64,000 nucleotides of DNA from Lingula anatina (GCF_001039355.2 NW_019775921.1:1-64000), one strand, 5' to 3'. Numbered from the stretch's first letter, positions 24,879 to 39,229 are shown. Program-made: numbers and translations. The notes: a model not told the origin generated them from the sequence alone.

Positions 24879-25283
24879 AAAATACATGCGGCATGATGAC
24901 TGGGAAAAAGATTTAAAAATAAATACATTTTAGGATATAAACATAAAAGTTAGTATAAACTAAAAGCCATAAAAATTGAGTGGTCAGCAATTGGGTCACA
25001 ATTGAAACATCCTGCTTTGAATGCATCAACATTTCTATGCCTTGAAAATGATAATTGTAAATTCTTTGCATTCTGATCGAACACGTTTGACCAGATCTGT
25101 TGCAGTCCAGGCATATTTCAGTGTGAATTTGGCCAACAGTTTCTCACATAATCAGATTGACTCATCACTTCCATGTGTGGTGGGAAAGGCATGGTCAGTA
25201 CATGAACACAGAGTGGACAGTGGTCACTCAAATATGAGTGGACAAGGGAGTTTATCCTGGGGGCCTGAGGTGATCAATTAACT

Positions 25284-25542
25284 TAGACCCCGTTCCTATA
25301 CCTAGATCAATCTAGCAGGATCAACCTATCTCCGAGGGTTTCTTGCTGAATTGCATTCAGCTTAAGCAACTCCACTGTATTTCATGCCTACCTAAGCTGT
25401 TAGGGGGTAAGTTACTATCGTTTAGCGGCTTCAGTAGGTGTGCCAGACATCTAAGCCAATTAATCTGAATGTAATGTAGCAAAAATCATCTTTGAGATGG
25501 GTCGAACCTGCTAGATTGATCTAGGTATGGGAATGGGGTCTT
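25284..25542. mobile_element. Fold-back MITE, GATCGATCTA family, copy 4 (diverged)
   Basis: TAGACCCCGTTCCTATACCT at the left pairs with AGGTATGGGAATGGGGTCTTA at the right. Inner arms are AGATCAATCTAGCAGG versus CCTGCTAGATTGATCT. The termini are longer and the interior differs from copies 3 and 7, so this is another subfamily, shared with 39358-39647. Confidence 0.85.
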
Positions 25543-26518
25543 ACTATTCCACATGGCACAATGGAGACTCTTTCTCTTTACATCTGGCCATCAACATAAA
25601 CCGTATCATCAATCCCACCTTAATTTTCCATTAATGTCAAACTCGGAAGCTGTCACACAGATGAGGGGTCAGTTGAGATGACCTTGGCTGGTCATCAAAA
25701 TGGGACAGGATAAGTGTCAAACTATAACAGGGATGAAGTTCTCGCTGGGATTTGGCAAAGATGGGATTCATTATAAGACCAACTTCTAGATTGGGTGTGG
25801 GAATGAGAAAGAGAAGCATTTTGAAAAAGAGACAAATGTTACAAATATGTATTTATTTATTTAAGAGTATTTTGGCGTGTCAAATGGAGAATTAATAGTT
25901 TAACTCGATCATGTTAAAGCAGGGCTTAAAAATGAATTTAGGTGTAAATTTCTTACAAAAATGATCTTGCAAAGTTGAATTTTGTGTTGCAAACCCCTCT
26001 TAAAAGAAAGATGTTCCTATCTTTAAATCTAAATTTCCAAAATCGTGCACAAAGTGACATTTTATTATAGGGTTGACATCACAATTGTGAAACTATAAAA
26101 AAGCATTTCATAGGTTATCTCATTGAAAATCTTAATTTCAAAAATATTTCTTTCATCTTGAAGAGATTCATTCAATGATAAGAGAGAAAAAGCATTAAAA
26201 CATAAAAAAGTGACAAAAACCTTTTTACCCAGGTTATCTCTGTAAACACATTTATGAAAAGATTTTTAGTTTGGGTCCAATTACAAGGTATATAAACTCC
26301 GTATGATTCAGAGTGTAATAAAAAAAAAGGAAAGAAAGCAATCTTGACATGGGTTATCTCTAAAAACACCCAAATGCTGTTCGGGGTTGTAAAGGCTATA
26401 ATTTATGTCATGGGGTTATCAGTATTACAGTATATGGCATGCATTCAGGTGTCTTGACGAGAAACAGGACTGCTAAAACATAGCTGTGGCACTGCTAAAA
26501 CATAGTTTTTATACTCAA

Positions 26519-26519
26519 A

Positions 26520-26603
<84 letters not shown>

Positions 26604-26706
26604 GAGAAGAAAGAGAGAGAGGGAGAGAGAGAGAGAAGGGAGAGAGAGAGAGTAATGGAAGGAGGAAGAGAAGCAGGAATGAGAGAAAGATATGAATGTG
26701 CATGTA

Positions 26707-26760
<54 letters not shown>
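26519..26760. repeat. (TG)n(GA)n ... (CT)n compound microsatellite
   Basis: (TG)n then an interrupted (GA)n tract to about 26656, and a (CT)n tract at about 26710-26758. The GA and CT blocks are complementary and could pair. Confidence 0.95.
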
Positions 26761-28411
26761 ACCTACAGACATTCTGCATATACATAGTTATAGGTACTGT
26801 ATGATGGCAGGTTGTTTGTATTACTGAAAAGAAGGAAAACTAACCTGCTCAAAGCCAATATAAAACATTGATATCCTGATGAAAGCTTGCATTACAGAAG
26901 TGTGTAAGTTGTTCAACAGTGCATACATGTTCCTATTTATACTTTTACCTGGATTTTTATGTCAGAGTTAGTATTTCTAACAACTTTTTTATTACGGCCA
27001 TCATTAGCTGTGTAGAGGTAACTCGTTCTGACTACATAACTAAGTGCTCTTTAAATCTCAGCGTGAATCACTCGCGGGCCTTATTTTTACATTGCGTTAC
27101 ATCAGGCCAAGGAAGTCCTAATGAAATTTGATTTCACCTTTTTTTTGTTCAGTTCGTTGACTGCCGTTTCATCACTAACTGATGGTGGCAGCAAGCTCTA
27201 TAACAGAACAAAGACTGCTGTTTACCAATTAACAGAAAACTTAGATTACATTGCATCAGCCAAGTGCTGAAACCTCGATGCTGTTTTACTATTTTTAAAT
27301 TCTATTTTATTTTATTTAAAAATACAGATGACATAGGCCAGTGCAGTGAAATGGCAGTATTTGATATTTTGCTGGGAAATAAATTGTGGATTTTCCTCCT
27401 ATCCCTGTCATTTATTTTTCTACAGTTACCTTTCCATATTTTTTGTTTGAGTTTATCCACTAGCTCTTGTACATGTAAGGCCAGTCTAAAAAGGTATTCC
27501 TATATATTATATTGGCATATTGTCATGTGATAACTGTAAAAAATTGATATATGGTTAGCAAGTTCATTTATTATTATCTTTGATCTTTGGTAATAGGTTA
27601 TATTTCTATCTAAATGCAGAAAAAAAGCCAGAAGGGTATTACACAAACTACCAGAAGGTATATCATTTTTTGGACATATAGATATCTATAATATTAATGC
27701 ATGATATTGATAAGAAGGAGCACAAGCATGTCTGTAAAAGCTTAAGCCAGACAATATAAAGTGGCTAGCATTGAAAAAACTTCTCAAACAATAGAATTCA
27801 CAAGCTGGCAGTTTTAGCACCACTTTCTCATGACTCTCAGTTAAAGAGATCTACGTGAGTGTTGACACAGGTTACTTACATTGTTCTACCCTCCTCAATG
27901 GGAGAAAGGGTTAATTGAAAATGATCAATTTCAGCACGTGATATCATCGTAAGTTGTGTAAGAATGAGATAAGACTTTGTGAATGTCAAGTGCCAGGATA
28001 GGATTACAACACTTTTCTTTAATTCCTTGATAAAGCAGAAATCCTGTGTATTTTGATCTTGGTACTGTGAGATAAAATATTTTAAAAATTCAGCAGATGG
28101 ATTGTGTAACCAGAATGTGGATCTTGGACTTGATGACTTCTTAATTTTTTTTTTTTTTTTCCGATATGTGAAATAAATTATTGCTCACTGATATAAATTT
28201 GTGTTATTTGTCTTAATATTTCCTCTTTTTTTGCAGTGTGCAACATATCTGTGATTACTGTAAAGAAGAAATTTTATCATAGAAACCCTTTAGTTTGAAC
28301 AAATGTCTATTACATCTTATTTATGAAATTATATAAATGAATATGGTATTAAACATGTTACATCTTGATTAACATTAACTGTACCAGTTACAAAAAAGGA
28401 TTGAGACATAA

Positions 28412-28639
<228 letters not shown>

Positions 28640-29243
28640 TAGGTCTGTTGTTGTGTCTGATGTGTAGTAGAACCTTGTGTTACATGTGATGTCACATTTT
28701 TTTGTGATGTCATATCTATTTGTCTGTGATGTCACACTGGAGATAAAAGAAAATCTACCTTATCTCAGCTTTTTTTTTCTTTGTATCAGTATGTCAGTGA
28801 GACAATTGTTTTCAAATTTTTAAGGAAACTGATGCTTCAATTGTGTACCTTTTAAGGCTGGGATTCTAAAAATGTTGTGCTTTGTTGTATTTGACTAAAT
28901 AGTATCTTTGTGACATCACCTGCATATTGTGACATCATTTGTCTTGTGTGACATCATTCGTCTTGTGTGACTTCATTTGTCTTGTGTGACCGTCATCCCA
29001 TTTTGAACCATTTTATGTTATTTTAATTTAAACTTTACAGGCATTTTTTTTTTCTTTAAAAATATGAGAACCTTGTTTTCTGTTTACATTCTGTTTTCAT
29101 TTCCTTTTGTAACATGAACCTTAATTTTATTGGTCTAAACCATGCATTAAAGTATATATATAATTTTTTTGCCCTGGTATCGGGGATTGTTTTGCTTATC
29201 CTTGCTTATTCTTTCATTTTCTTACTGCTGCTTCTACATTAAG

Positions 29244-29366
29244 ACATTGATGAGTGTATGTCGTACAATGGTGGATGCCAAAACACGTGTCGTAACACAC
29301 ACGGTGCATACGTATGCGAGTGTCCAGCTGGATACAGGCTTCACACAGACAGGAGGACATGTGTAG
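29244..29366 (+). CDS. MEGF6: MEGF6 exon: calcium-binding EGF 2
   Basis: 123 bp, phase 1-1, acceptor ends AAG, donor G|GTAAGT. Encodes DIDECMSYNGGCQNTC, then GAYVCECPAGYRLHTDRRTC, with the calcium-binding start and the C-x-N-x4-Y-x-C-x-C hydroxylation motif. It matches the second calcium-binding EGF of vertebrate MEGF6. Confidence 0.95.
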   Translation, partial: TLMSVCRTMVDAKTRVVTHTVHTYASVQLDTGFTQTGGHV

Positions 29367-30873
29367 GTAAGTAAGGGTATATAACAGCCAGTATGATGAA
29401 ATCAAAGGTAAGAATTAATCCAGGAATGTGACAAGTGCCCTTGTTTTATTTTTGACTTTCACAAAATTTGCTTGTGCAACTCAGTATAGTTTTTGTCTTT
29501 ATATACATAATATGAGGTAATCTATATGAAGGGGCAGATGGATGGGGCAGAGATTTTAATTATTAATTAGAACTTTTAAAAAGCTTTTGACTAGTAGCTG
29601 CAGTTTATTTTATCAATCAAATCACCATCCATCGAGGAAATGAGAAGGTCTGATCCCATACCACTGCCATTCCGATTTCCCTCATAATTGAAAATTACTT
29701 CAGAATGTGTTCCAAACCATTGATTCTGTCAGCGTTATTTCTTTCCATTTTGGTTGTGAGCCAAGATGCAGGTCGTTCAGCATCGATCCACAGAGGTTCT
29801 TTCAGATCTTAACCAATTGTTTTAAAGATTATCCTCAATTTTGGTTTACTAGAATTTCATCACATTTCTTGAGTTGCCACTTTGCTGGGAGTCTGTGTGT
29901 ATTTAACTGAAAAAACTCTTGGAACCCTCGCCCCTAAAAATTAAGTCGATGCATCTTAGATCCTGTTCAGTATTGAGCAGTTATAAAATAGAGATTTCCA
30001 AAGCTGTGTTCCCAGTCAGATTTGGTTGATTTTAGTTTAGTAGGTTGTCTTTTTATGGTAATGATGATAGTGATAGATTTATTCTTACATGGTGCATACC
30101 AAATTGTTTCACCAGTACCACCAGTTACATAAGTTTGACTTACTATATTTTTTGGAGATATAAAAATACTGCTTCAAAGAAGATAAGCACAATAAAAAAT
30201 CTTCAATTCAAGATAATATTTATAAAGTATTGACTATATAAATTGGATTAAAACACTTGTATCTTTTTAAATGCCATTCTTCAAAATATATATTTAAAAT
30301 ATCCAGAAAATTGGATAAGCTTACCAAATTGGCAACAAGTTTTATCCCCTGCCCACTACCCCAATAATGGCTGTGTACTGTTGCATGAAATTCTTTTGAC
30401 ATGCTAATCATAATCAAACAAGATGGGTCACACTGAGTTAGGTGGGCCTAATTAAACTGAAAACATGCCTGAACTGACATCAGCGAAAGACTAGAACATG
30501 AGGACCCCATCTCGTCTCAGTTTTATACCCTATGGTATGCATTCGTAACCATCTGATGATGGAGGCAGTAAAATTTCCATAGCAGCTAAACAAGTGTTTT
30601 GACTGTCAGTGTCCTGTTGTTTACCTATTTTTTATTTCCAATGGTTTTACTTCATTTAAGGCTGTAATTGAAAGTTAGGCAGCATAAAGTGTGCCATAAA
30701 TCTGGTAAAACAAAGGGTTAGGTTTGTAGCCAGCAATTTCATAGAAGGGATGTCCTTTTTTTTTTTTTTTAACGTGGCCCTTTTTACTCTCTTAGTTTAT
30801 CCAACTTGAGAAATAGCATTGAACCTAGATGGAATATTGGTTCAAAGTGAATCTTTGCAGTTAAAAGGGGAGG

Positions 30874-31145
30874 TCTTTCACGGACTTAATGTTCTGCTGA
30901 CTAAATATGGCCAATCCCACTAAAAAGCAAGCTGCGCTAATCCCCTGACGGTCTCCCTGCCTCCCTACGTACCATTAAACGGATTAAATCTCAGCCACGA
31001 GTTTTACTTGCGAGACCCCTGCAGCGGTGGCACGAGTTGAGGAGTGGATACCATTAGGCGAATAGTGGCATGGCTTTTAAGTGGATCAGCCATATTTAGT
31101 CCGCGGATCTATTAGTCCACGGATCAACTTGTACCGAATGTGCTC
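30874..31145. mobile_element. Fold-back element, ATATTTAGTC family, copy 1
   Basis: GACTAAATATGGCC near the left edge pairs with GCCATATTTAGTCCGCGG at the right, and GAATGTGCTC closes the right end. Similar arms are at 63530-63897 and, more weakly, at 17197-17384. Confidence 0.7.
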
Positions 31146-31698
31146 TGTAGTGTACCAGTACTGCATTGGTGAACAGTGGTTCTTGTTCATGTATGGGAAG
31201 CAAGTGTTATGTCATTACTGGCAACAGATTTAAAAGAGCTCTCAGGAGTTAAACAGATGGGAGAGCATTAAATCTTGTTAGGTTAATCTGAACAGTCAAT
31301 TGATAACTTACCAAACACTCCAACTTCTCATCCATCATCCATTATGTAACCAATATAATGTGACAAAAACAGAAGTGAGGCGGCCTTTTTGTTTGTAATG
31401 TGGGAAAAACCTGTTGTTGCAGAAATTCTAGTAGACTTTTCCACACAGTAATGGTGTATTCAGTGGTAGGGCTAATTAACCATAAAAACAAATTAAATTA
31501 CTAATTTATGACTTGGATATGCCTTATTTTAGAATTTTTTACAGCTTAGAGTGTGTATATTTTTTGGTAAAAAGTAAAAGAAAAGCTAGCATTGGGAATT
31601 TTATGCCTTGTCAGTCTAAGAAAGGTCAGCTTCCATGATTCCATAAAATTTTCCATGCTTTTGTTCAGAGAAATTTGTTCTTTTATGTAACATTTTTG

Positions 31699-31777
31699 TG
31701 ATGGACATTCATCTTTGCTGAAGTGCCCCACATTCATGTGTGATGGACATTCATCTTTGCTGAAGTGCCCCACATTC
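31699..31777. repeat. 42-bp tandem duplication
   Basis: TGATGGACATTCATCTTTGC and the following bases occur at 31699 and again at 31741, essentially without change. Confidence 0.9.
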
Positions 31778-33054
31778 TCTGATATATAGGTGAACTTGAT
31801 CTCTTGGTATTTGAGCATCCTTTTTCGGATTTGTTTGTAAATATTAAGAAAAACAGAGATTCTGTAAACATTTTTGTCCTTGATATATGATGCAAAACTT
31901 TTTCCAAAACAAAGGGGGTCTTGTGTGGTTAAAATCAAAACAAAAGAGTTCAAGGCTTTTGTTTCAGTTTGGCAAAGAATATGCTACTTTGTCAAGTTAA
32001 ATTATTTTAGATCAAAAGCATGCACAAGTTAAAACCTAAGTATAGCTGTAAACCCTACAGTCAGATTGTATTAGAATTGTGATGTATTTGCACTAAGTCG
32101 GTTAATGAAAGAGTTGCCCCATTTAGACACCCAATTAGACTCTACATGGTTGTGATCCAAAATGACCCGCCCAGGGAGTTAGAACTTTCATGCAGTAACT
32201 TTTTTCTAGCTTTTTCCCCCCCAATCAGACTAGCCATTATACAAGCACAAGGTTGATTGTCTAAGGACATGCTATGGACTCAAAAGTATAATTGTAATCA
32301 TCATTTCTCATGCTGTGTGAACACATTTCTACAAAACAAGAAATTTTCTTTAACTTGTGTTTGCCAAGTTTTTACATTTGCACACATTTTATGAATCAAT
32401 TTCTGTTAGTTTACTTTGTTCTAGGGTGTAATTCAATTGTTCTATAAAATGAAGTGCAAACCAAGCACAAGTAAGTCTGCATATTATGAGAGCTAAGACA
32501 ATGGCAGCTTTTAATAGTAAAAAGTGATAGTTTCCCATCATTGTTGTAATTTGGCACTAGGAAGACTTTAATTTTGATGAGGTTGCCCATGGCCAAATGC
32601 AAACCAATACAAAAGTACTAAAAATTGAAGCACCTCACTTTTAAATGTGTAAATGCTTCTCATTTGTTGCAAATGTCGTATTTGGTAGCATACACTTTTG
32701 AACCTTGGTTCTAGAATTTTCTTTTGTTCTTTGGAATTCCAGAGAAAAAGTCATGCCCCACACAGTGTGTTGATGCCCTGCTTCACTGCTCTGCTGGAGA
32801 TTAGTTTGGTGGGAGGGCAACTGAGTTCTTTTCTGTTTTGTTTTGTTGAGTTCTCCTTGTAACAATTGTTTTGATGATACTGGTATGTTGCAGTTTACAA
32901 TGGAATTGTGGACAAGCAATTTGGAAGAAAATTTATGTAAAATTCAGGCTCTTGTGTAGGTTATAAAAGTATTAATTTACTAAATATTCATCTAAACATT
33001 TCTTCTCCTTATTTGTTCTCTCACTTTCTTTCCTCCAGTACCACCTCCCTCTCT

Positions 33055-33390
33055 CTCCTTAGCAAAATTAAAAGTTTGCAGAAATATTGTAGCAAAATTA
33101 CTACAAATTTGCCGCAAACTAATTTTAATTTTGTTGTAACTACTTTGCAGAAGTTCGCAAGAAAGATTTGTATTGCCGATAATTTTCAGCAAATTTGCAA
33201 TAACAATTTAAGTTTGCAGCAGATTTTAAAGAATGTCTTTCTTCTTGCAAATATGCAACAAATTAGCAGCAAATTTACAAGAATATATTAGCTTTGCAGT
33301 AATTTTTACAAAATTTGAAGCAAATTTGCAAGAATTTCTTAAATGTTTGCAGAAAATATGTATTTTGCAAAAAAGTTTGCAGCAGGCTAA
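33055..33390. repeat. Degenerate GCAAATTTGCA-type repeat array
   Basis: Many imperfect repeats of AGTTTGCAG / GCAAATTTGCA at irregular 15-40-bp spacing, several palindromic. Open frames through it (Leu-Gln, Ala-Asn-Leu-Gln) are by-products of the repeat. Confidence 0.65.
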
Positions 33391-33952
33391 GGGTTTCTAT
33401 CTCTCTTTCTCTCTCTCATTTGTTCAAGTCAGGTAAAATACATTAGGGGGGTCACCTGATATTTCACCTGTACATCAATTTACCTACATTAAGAACCTTA
33501 CTTCTACATCTCAATGAACCTCTTAATCCACACAGTGGATCACATTAAGGTGGCTTCGTACCACCAAAATCATTACAAGGGGTTGAACAAAATGCCCAAC
33601 AAAAGGTGCTCCATTAAAGTAAGCAGTCAGTATGCACTTCTCAGCCTCATGGGAAAAATAAACCAAGGGCGAGATTTTTAAAAACAGTTCTAGCGATGGC
33701 TGATACATGTCTTACGAGGTGGTCTCAAAAGTTATAATGTAACTTAATAGCGGGGTCTTTATATCCAGTTGCAATTATAATGGAAAGCATTGAAAGATGG
33801 CAGGATTCGGTGGCATGGTAAACTATTTTATCACCATTAAAAAACTGATTGGATGCACTTAGGTGGTGATCCAGATTTTGGTGTGGTTCGGGTCAGATTC
33901 TACATGTACCCTGATGGTGCTGGTCCTTAGAATTCTAAACAGATAAAAATAT

Positions 33953-34178
33953 AAAATATTTTATGAATATGGCTTAAAATGAGTTATATGAGAGATTTTA
34001 AAGCTCATTTGTCTAAAATAATAGAATTATATGAATAAGAAGTGTTTAGGATCAAGTCATATTATACAGAATATTTTATGAATATGGGTTAAAATGAGTT
34101 ATATGAAAGATTTTAAAGCTCATTTGTCCAAAATGTTAGATATAAATCAATGAATTAGAAATGTTTAGGATCAAGTCA
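33953..34178. repeat. ~116-bp tandem duplication
   Basis: AATATTTTATGAATATGG, TTAAAATGAGTTATATGA and TTTAGGATCAAGTCA recur in order with a 115-116-bp offset and a few differences. Confidence 0.88.
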
Positions 34179-34287
34179 AATTGTCATTATGTATTTGGGC
34201 AATAAAAAATTAAGAGCAGTCTGAAAAATGTCTACAATGTATGATATTTCCTGGGAGGTGACTGTTCAAAGCAGACACCTGTTGGTA

Positions 34288-34565
34288 TCTCTGTAAGATG
34301 TAATGAGTGCAGCATTCTGCTTACATGCTTGTTATCAGGAACAGGTAACTTTTGATGTCTCTGCAAGATGTAATGAAAGCGGCATTCTGTTTACTTGCTA
34401 GTTATCAGGATGGGGCAACTTTTGGTGTTCTGCAAGATGTAATGAAAGTAGCATTCTGTTTGTATGCTTGTTATCTAGAGCATTTAACTTAAATGTTGTC
34501 TTTGCAAAATGTAATGAATACGCAGCTCTCTGTTTCATTACTGGTTACCAAGAGCACAGAGTAAC
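34288..34565. repeat. ~70-bp minisatellite, four units
   Basis: Units begin TCTCTGTAAGATGTAATGA and contain GCATTCTG and GTTATCAGG. Four units at about 70-bp spacing diverge progressively rightward. Confidence 0.85.
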
Positions 34566-36494
34566 AGCATTGGATAAAGTGGAAGATCAGACTCTGTGGT
34601 ACTCAGGGTGTGTTTACCCTGCAGTAGTATCTGATCATTTCTACAGCTGCCTGAGCTGAGTGAAAAACATGGGAGAAACATGGCCCTCGTGAATGGAATG
34701 GAGTCACCTTTCCAACCCCCAGAGAAAGGAGAAGCCACCAGGACGCCCGCGGAGAAACCTGATAAGAGATTACTAGGGGATACAGAATGGCAGGGATACA
34801 GTTGGTTGGATTTCGGGGTTGGATTTTAATTAAAGCCCATGTTTAGAGTTAGTAAAGGAGAGAGAGAGAAGAAAATGAAAAGAAAATATATCCATAAGAA
34901 AAAATCATGGCCTTGTGATGTTTTCAGAGACTGTGATTTAAAAGCAGTGAAATGCCTTGATTTCCATCATTTTGATTTCATGGTTTGAAAATTTTATTAC
35001 ATAATTAAATATTTTAATTGATGGAAGTGAAGATTAGATTAGGAGTGATCAAATTAGATTAAAGAAAGAATAAATCAAACAATTTTCTTTCCAAAATTAG
35101 CAGAAAAAAATTATGCTGAAATAGAGAATTAAAGTTTAAAAAGGCAGAAAATGAAAATAAAAACACACCTTTCTTTGATGTCTGTAAAAAAAGCAGAACG
35201 TCACTCTGTAATGCAAGTAGGAATGGACTTAGCTACACTGACACAATGTCAACAAACAATTAAGTTAAAAAGAAACAAATTAAATAGAATGTGAGATATA
35301 AAGAACCAGTGTAAACAAGAAATTACCCCTAAAAGAAACAAAGTAATTTGGCAGACTAAAGAGGTCATTCAAGTGGATAAGTTTTGGCTTTGTTGCACAA
35401 CAAAGTTGCTCCATTGGCTCCATGTTGATCTGTGTTGATTTCTTTAGGTTACGTTGAGTCTACATCATATGGTAAAGCAATCAATTATTTTGACTGATTG
35501 ACATCAGACTATTGGAATGATGAGTGGATTACAATTGGAAGATTGATTACATTACTGTAAGCCAGTGCTAATTGTTCCAAACTTTGGTTTCCTTGGCAAC
35601 AATATTTTTTAGCACTGGAGCGCAATGATTCAGGAGTTTGTCTTGCAGAATTTCAGAAATCCAAATCACACCCTCAGTTGTGGTCATTTAGGAGATTTCC
35701 TAATGTGGGATTAAGAAACTTTGAATTATAACAGTTACATTCCTGATGACATTATATTTCCAGAACAAGAGATAAATTGAAAATAGTGACATTTTTAGAT
35801 AAAACTTTCTTTTGCATGTGGTATCAGACAAGGCCCAAAAGAGGTTTTTATACTACTATAAACATTTGTTCCCAATGACTGCTTTGTATGTCAACTGGGT
35901 GTTGGTTGTCTCCAGCTCTGTCTGGTGGACCCTTAAGTGTGGTGGTTCTCATTCATCACAGCTGATTATCATTTCAAAACAACTAATTACTACTTAAAAG
36001 CCCACTCCAGTAGAAAAAAGGGTGGAACTTAAGGAGCCAAGTGCCTGTTAGACACAACAAATGGGCTATATCCTAAGTGGGTTTGGTTTTTGGTTTTGAA
36101 AATGTGGAATTTTTAAGAGTTGAAATAGGTGTGCTTTTAGTGTGGACTTACTATTAATGGTTCCTTTTCATGATAGATTGTATAGTTTATCAACATAATT
36201 GTAATCTTAATCACTACAAGTAATATTTCTGTTTAGCATATTGCTGTTTTTGCAGTGATTGGTATTGCTTTAACTTAAAAGCAGATCCCCTTGATGGTAC
36301 TATTATGAACCCATAGAAAAATGCTTAATTTTAATTATACTTGTGCATATAGGACATAATAAAATTAAGATTTGTGTAATATTAACATTTTCTATTTTAT
36401 TTCATTATAGGACAGCCAGTTAAAATTTGAGTTTTAATTTTAGGTTAACGATTTGAGTTAACAGTTAGTTACATTTTAAAATTTTTTATTCCAG

Positions 36495-36620
36495 TGAGTG
36501 GAGGCTGTTCTGTAAACAATGGCGGATGTCAGCACATGTGCCAGGAAGGCTACGGCGGCCATTTTAGATGTGCATGTCACCCTGGATACAGACTGGGGTC
36601 TGATGGGAAGAGTTGCGAAG
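36495..36620 (+). CDS. MEGF6: MEGF6 exon: EGF 3 of the calcium-binding block
   Basis: 126 bp, phase 1-1, acceptor TATTCCAG, donor G|GTGAGA. Encodes VSGGCSVNNGGCQHMCQ, then HFRCACHPGYRLGSDGKSC. It lacks the D-x-D-E-C start, as does the equivalent EGF in vertebrate MEGF6. Confidence 0.94.
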
Positions 36621-37769
36621 GTGAGATACGATATGATGATGAAATATTAATTGGAAAATAATTGTTGTTATCATTCTTTGAACCATGGCATTGGATGGTT
36701 AGAAGTGGTCACAGTTGTTAATAGCATGTTAATTTTTTGTTTTTATTTTTATTTTATTAGAACTGCATCGTTTCTTACAGAAATTTTCAATTGTGCCCTT
36801 GTTTGATCCATTTATTTAAAAGTTTGATAAACGTTTGACAAAAAGTATAATAAAATTGCTATTTCTTTGAAAGATATTTTAAAACTGAGGTTTAACTTCA
36901 TGAAATTTAAGTCTTATAATGAATTATTATTTATTTTGACATGAAAATGATCTTAATTTTATAGAATTTATAGAAAAAAGATAAAGATTTTCTTAAGAAT
37001 ATGGGATTAAAAAAAAAATAGGTAATCCTGGTGTTTTGCTCTAAGCAGTTGAAATTTTGCTCTTTGTGGGTTGTTGCTCCATGACCCGTAAAGGAGAAGT
37101 TCTAATTCCTGCCATTTTTACTAAGAGCTGAAAAGTAACAGGACTAAAATATGATGAAATACTTATAACTTAAAAGAGACCGTCCATCCACTGCTCTTGA
37201 GATGTGTCTTGTCTTTTGATCATGGTGTGCCATTTTTGTAAGATTATCAAAGCATCAAAATGCCCTTTACTGCCCCTGGGTCAAGCGTACAACATTGGCA
37301 TTGTCATTTATAGGAACAAGTCCACCATACATATTTTGGTAACTTATATTCCTGTTAAACAGAAGCTACATGAAAATTTTTCTTTAATATTTTGAGAGCA
37401 TCAAATACCCTTTGAGGCCATTGCTATTTGCCATTTTTTTTATCAGATCTTGTCATGCGCAAAATTCATTTTATAAAGGAGCATTATGTGTAAAAGTAAG
37501 AATGTAGAGCACACCAAAATTTAATATCTGATTTCAGAAAATTTCTGATATTTATGTTTTAAGTAGATTTTTTCAGTTTTTGTGACTTTGTTGAGAAATT
37601 CATTATTTTGAGTAATAGATTGTTGGTTTGTATTATTAAAAGTGTAGTATAACTAAAATAAACGTGTTAAATTTTGTATGGTATTTATCTTTTAAATTGT
37701 TTGCAAGTGATTGTGTGTTTGCAAGTCCCAAAGTAAATTTGTTGTTCACGGCTTCATTTCCAAACAAAG

Positions 37770-37868
37770 GCACTGGGCAAGCTATCAATGTAGAATTGCC
37801 CAGAGCAAATCTAAAGTTAATCTTAGAGAAACCACCAACGACAACTATAGCCACCACAACTGAGAAGG
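37770..37868 (+). CDS. Candidate Thr/Pro-rich cassette exon of MEGF6
   Basis: 99 bp, phase 1-1, so insertion between the EGF exons ending at 36620 and starting at 39230 would keep the frame. The donor is a perfect AAGG|GTGAGT; the acceptor (CATTTCCAAACAAAG) is weak, with an alternative AG a few bases inside. It encodes INVELPRANLKLILEKPP, then TTTIATTTEKG, a likely O-glycosylated spacer. Vertebrate MEGF6 has no such insert at this place. It may be an optional exon or a chance frame. Confidence 0.4.
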
Positions 37869-39229
37869 GTGAGTCTACAAGCAGTGAAACCTTGGGAGCT
37901 AATGGGTTTGCAATCGAGCCCCTGGTCGCTTTTCCAAAAATACCGTAATGGATAGGATTCAAATACCCAAAGCTTTTCAGTCCCGATGCATACCAGCTTG
38001 TTCATGTTCAAATTTCCACATGTTCGTGCTTATTGAGCACGTATGGAAATGAAGAGATCAAGAAGCTTACCGTCTCTACCAAATCTCGGTCTTAATTCAA
38101 ATAGGGGAGCATTTAACCAGCTTGGTTTTACTTACTTCAAAGTAATATTTCAGATGTTATTTATTGACAGGTGGTTGATTGACAGTTTTTCAATTGACAG
38201 TTGACTAATTGATTGGCAGAATAGAGCACTAGAAAGCCCCAGCTTATTTATAGTTGCAGTTTTTCAAATGAAAAACATCAATTTTGATATATGTGTTGCA
38301 ACCACTGTTAGGAATTGTACTAATACACTTAAAATGTTTAAGAGAATACTAACATGGAAACATTTTCTAAAAGATAACACCAAAGGTTTTGATACTGGTA
38401 TTGATATGGGGTTGAGTTACTAATTAAGTGATTAATTTTTTAAAAATTAACATTATGCAAAAGTATAATTTGGCTTTGTAATTATACACTGTAGTAAAAC
38501 TGCTAACATTGGTGGTAGTAAATGAAGAATTTTTAACATATCTGTGGTACATGTGCATTATACAGACATACTGAAAAAATCACACGAACGTTCCCTTTTT
38601 TCAGTTTAATGTTTTGATTTCCCTTTTATATCTCTCTGAAAGTGTTAGAACTTTCACTTTTAGTATGAGTTACAAGAATTACACTTAGGTAATCATTTGT
38701 GTTATATTTTAGATGTATTTTCATCACTTTACCTCAGTTAGGCAATTTCACACTGAATTGACTAAATTTAATTTGCCCTGAAAATAGTCAGTCTTCTAAA
38801 TTTGTCAAATCTTTTAGGCCAAAAAGCTTGTGTACTTAAATTTGGATTAAATTGGTACAGTTCACTGAAATAAAGTAGCCATTGGTCAAAGCCACATCTT
38901 TTATTTATAATACAGGCATGATATTTCATTTATATGGATCATGACTTTTATTTTGTGTAAAATCAAGCATTAAATTTTACGGACTCAATGCAGATTTTGA
39001 GGCTTAGTATATCTAGCTGTGACAAGGATTCTTTATGAATCTAACCTTAAATTTTGCTTAATGATCTTTATTTTTAGGTGAAACGACATGAGGTTGAATG
39101 AGTGTAATGTTGCTTTTATTTTCTCATTGTCAATGACCTTTGGATTTTGACCAGTCAGCCAAATTATGTTCTAATTTTCTTTAGTTATATATTGTTTATT
39201 TATTTTTATTTTTGTTTTCCTTTTTTCAG

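Larger units (their letters stand above)
29367..36494 (+). other. 7.1-kb intron of MEGF6
   Basis: Holds a fold-back element (30874-31145), a 42-bp tandem duplication (31699-31777), a degenerate GCAAATTTGCA-rich repeat (33055-33390), a 116-bp duplication (33953-34178) and a 70-bp minisatellite (34288-34565). I see nothing coding in it; 34.6-36.5 kb is plain AT-rich sequence. Confidence 0.8.
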
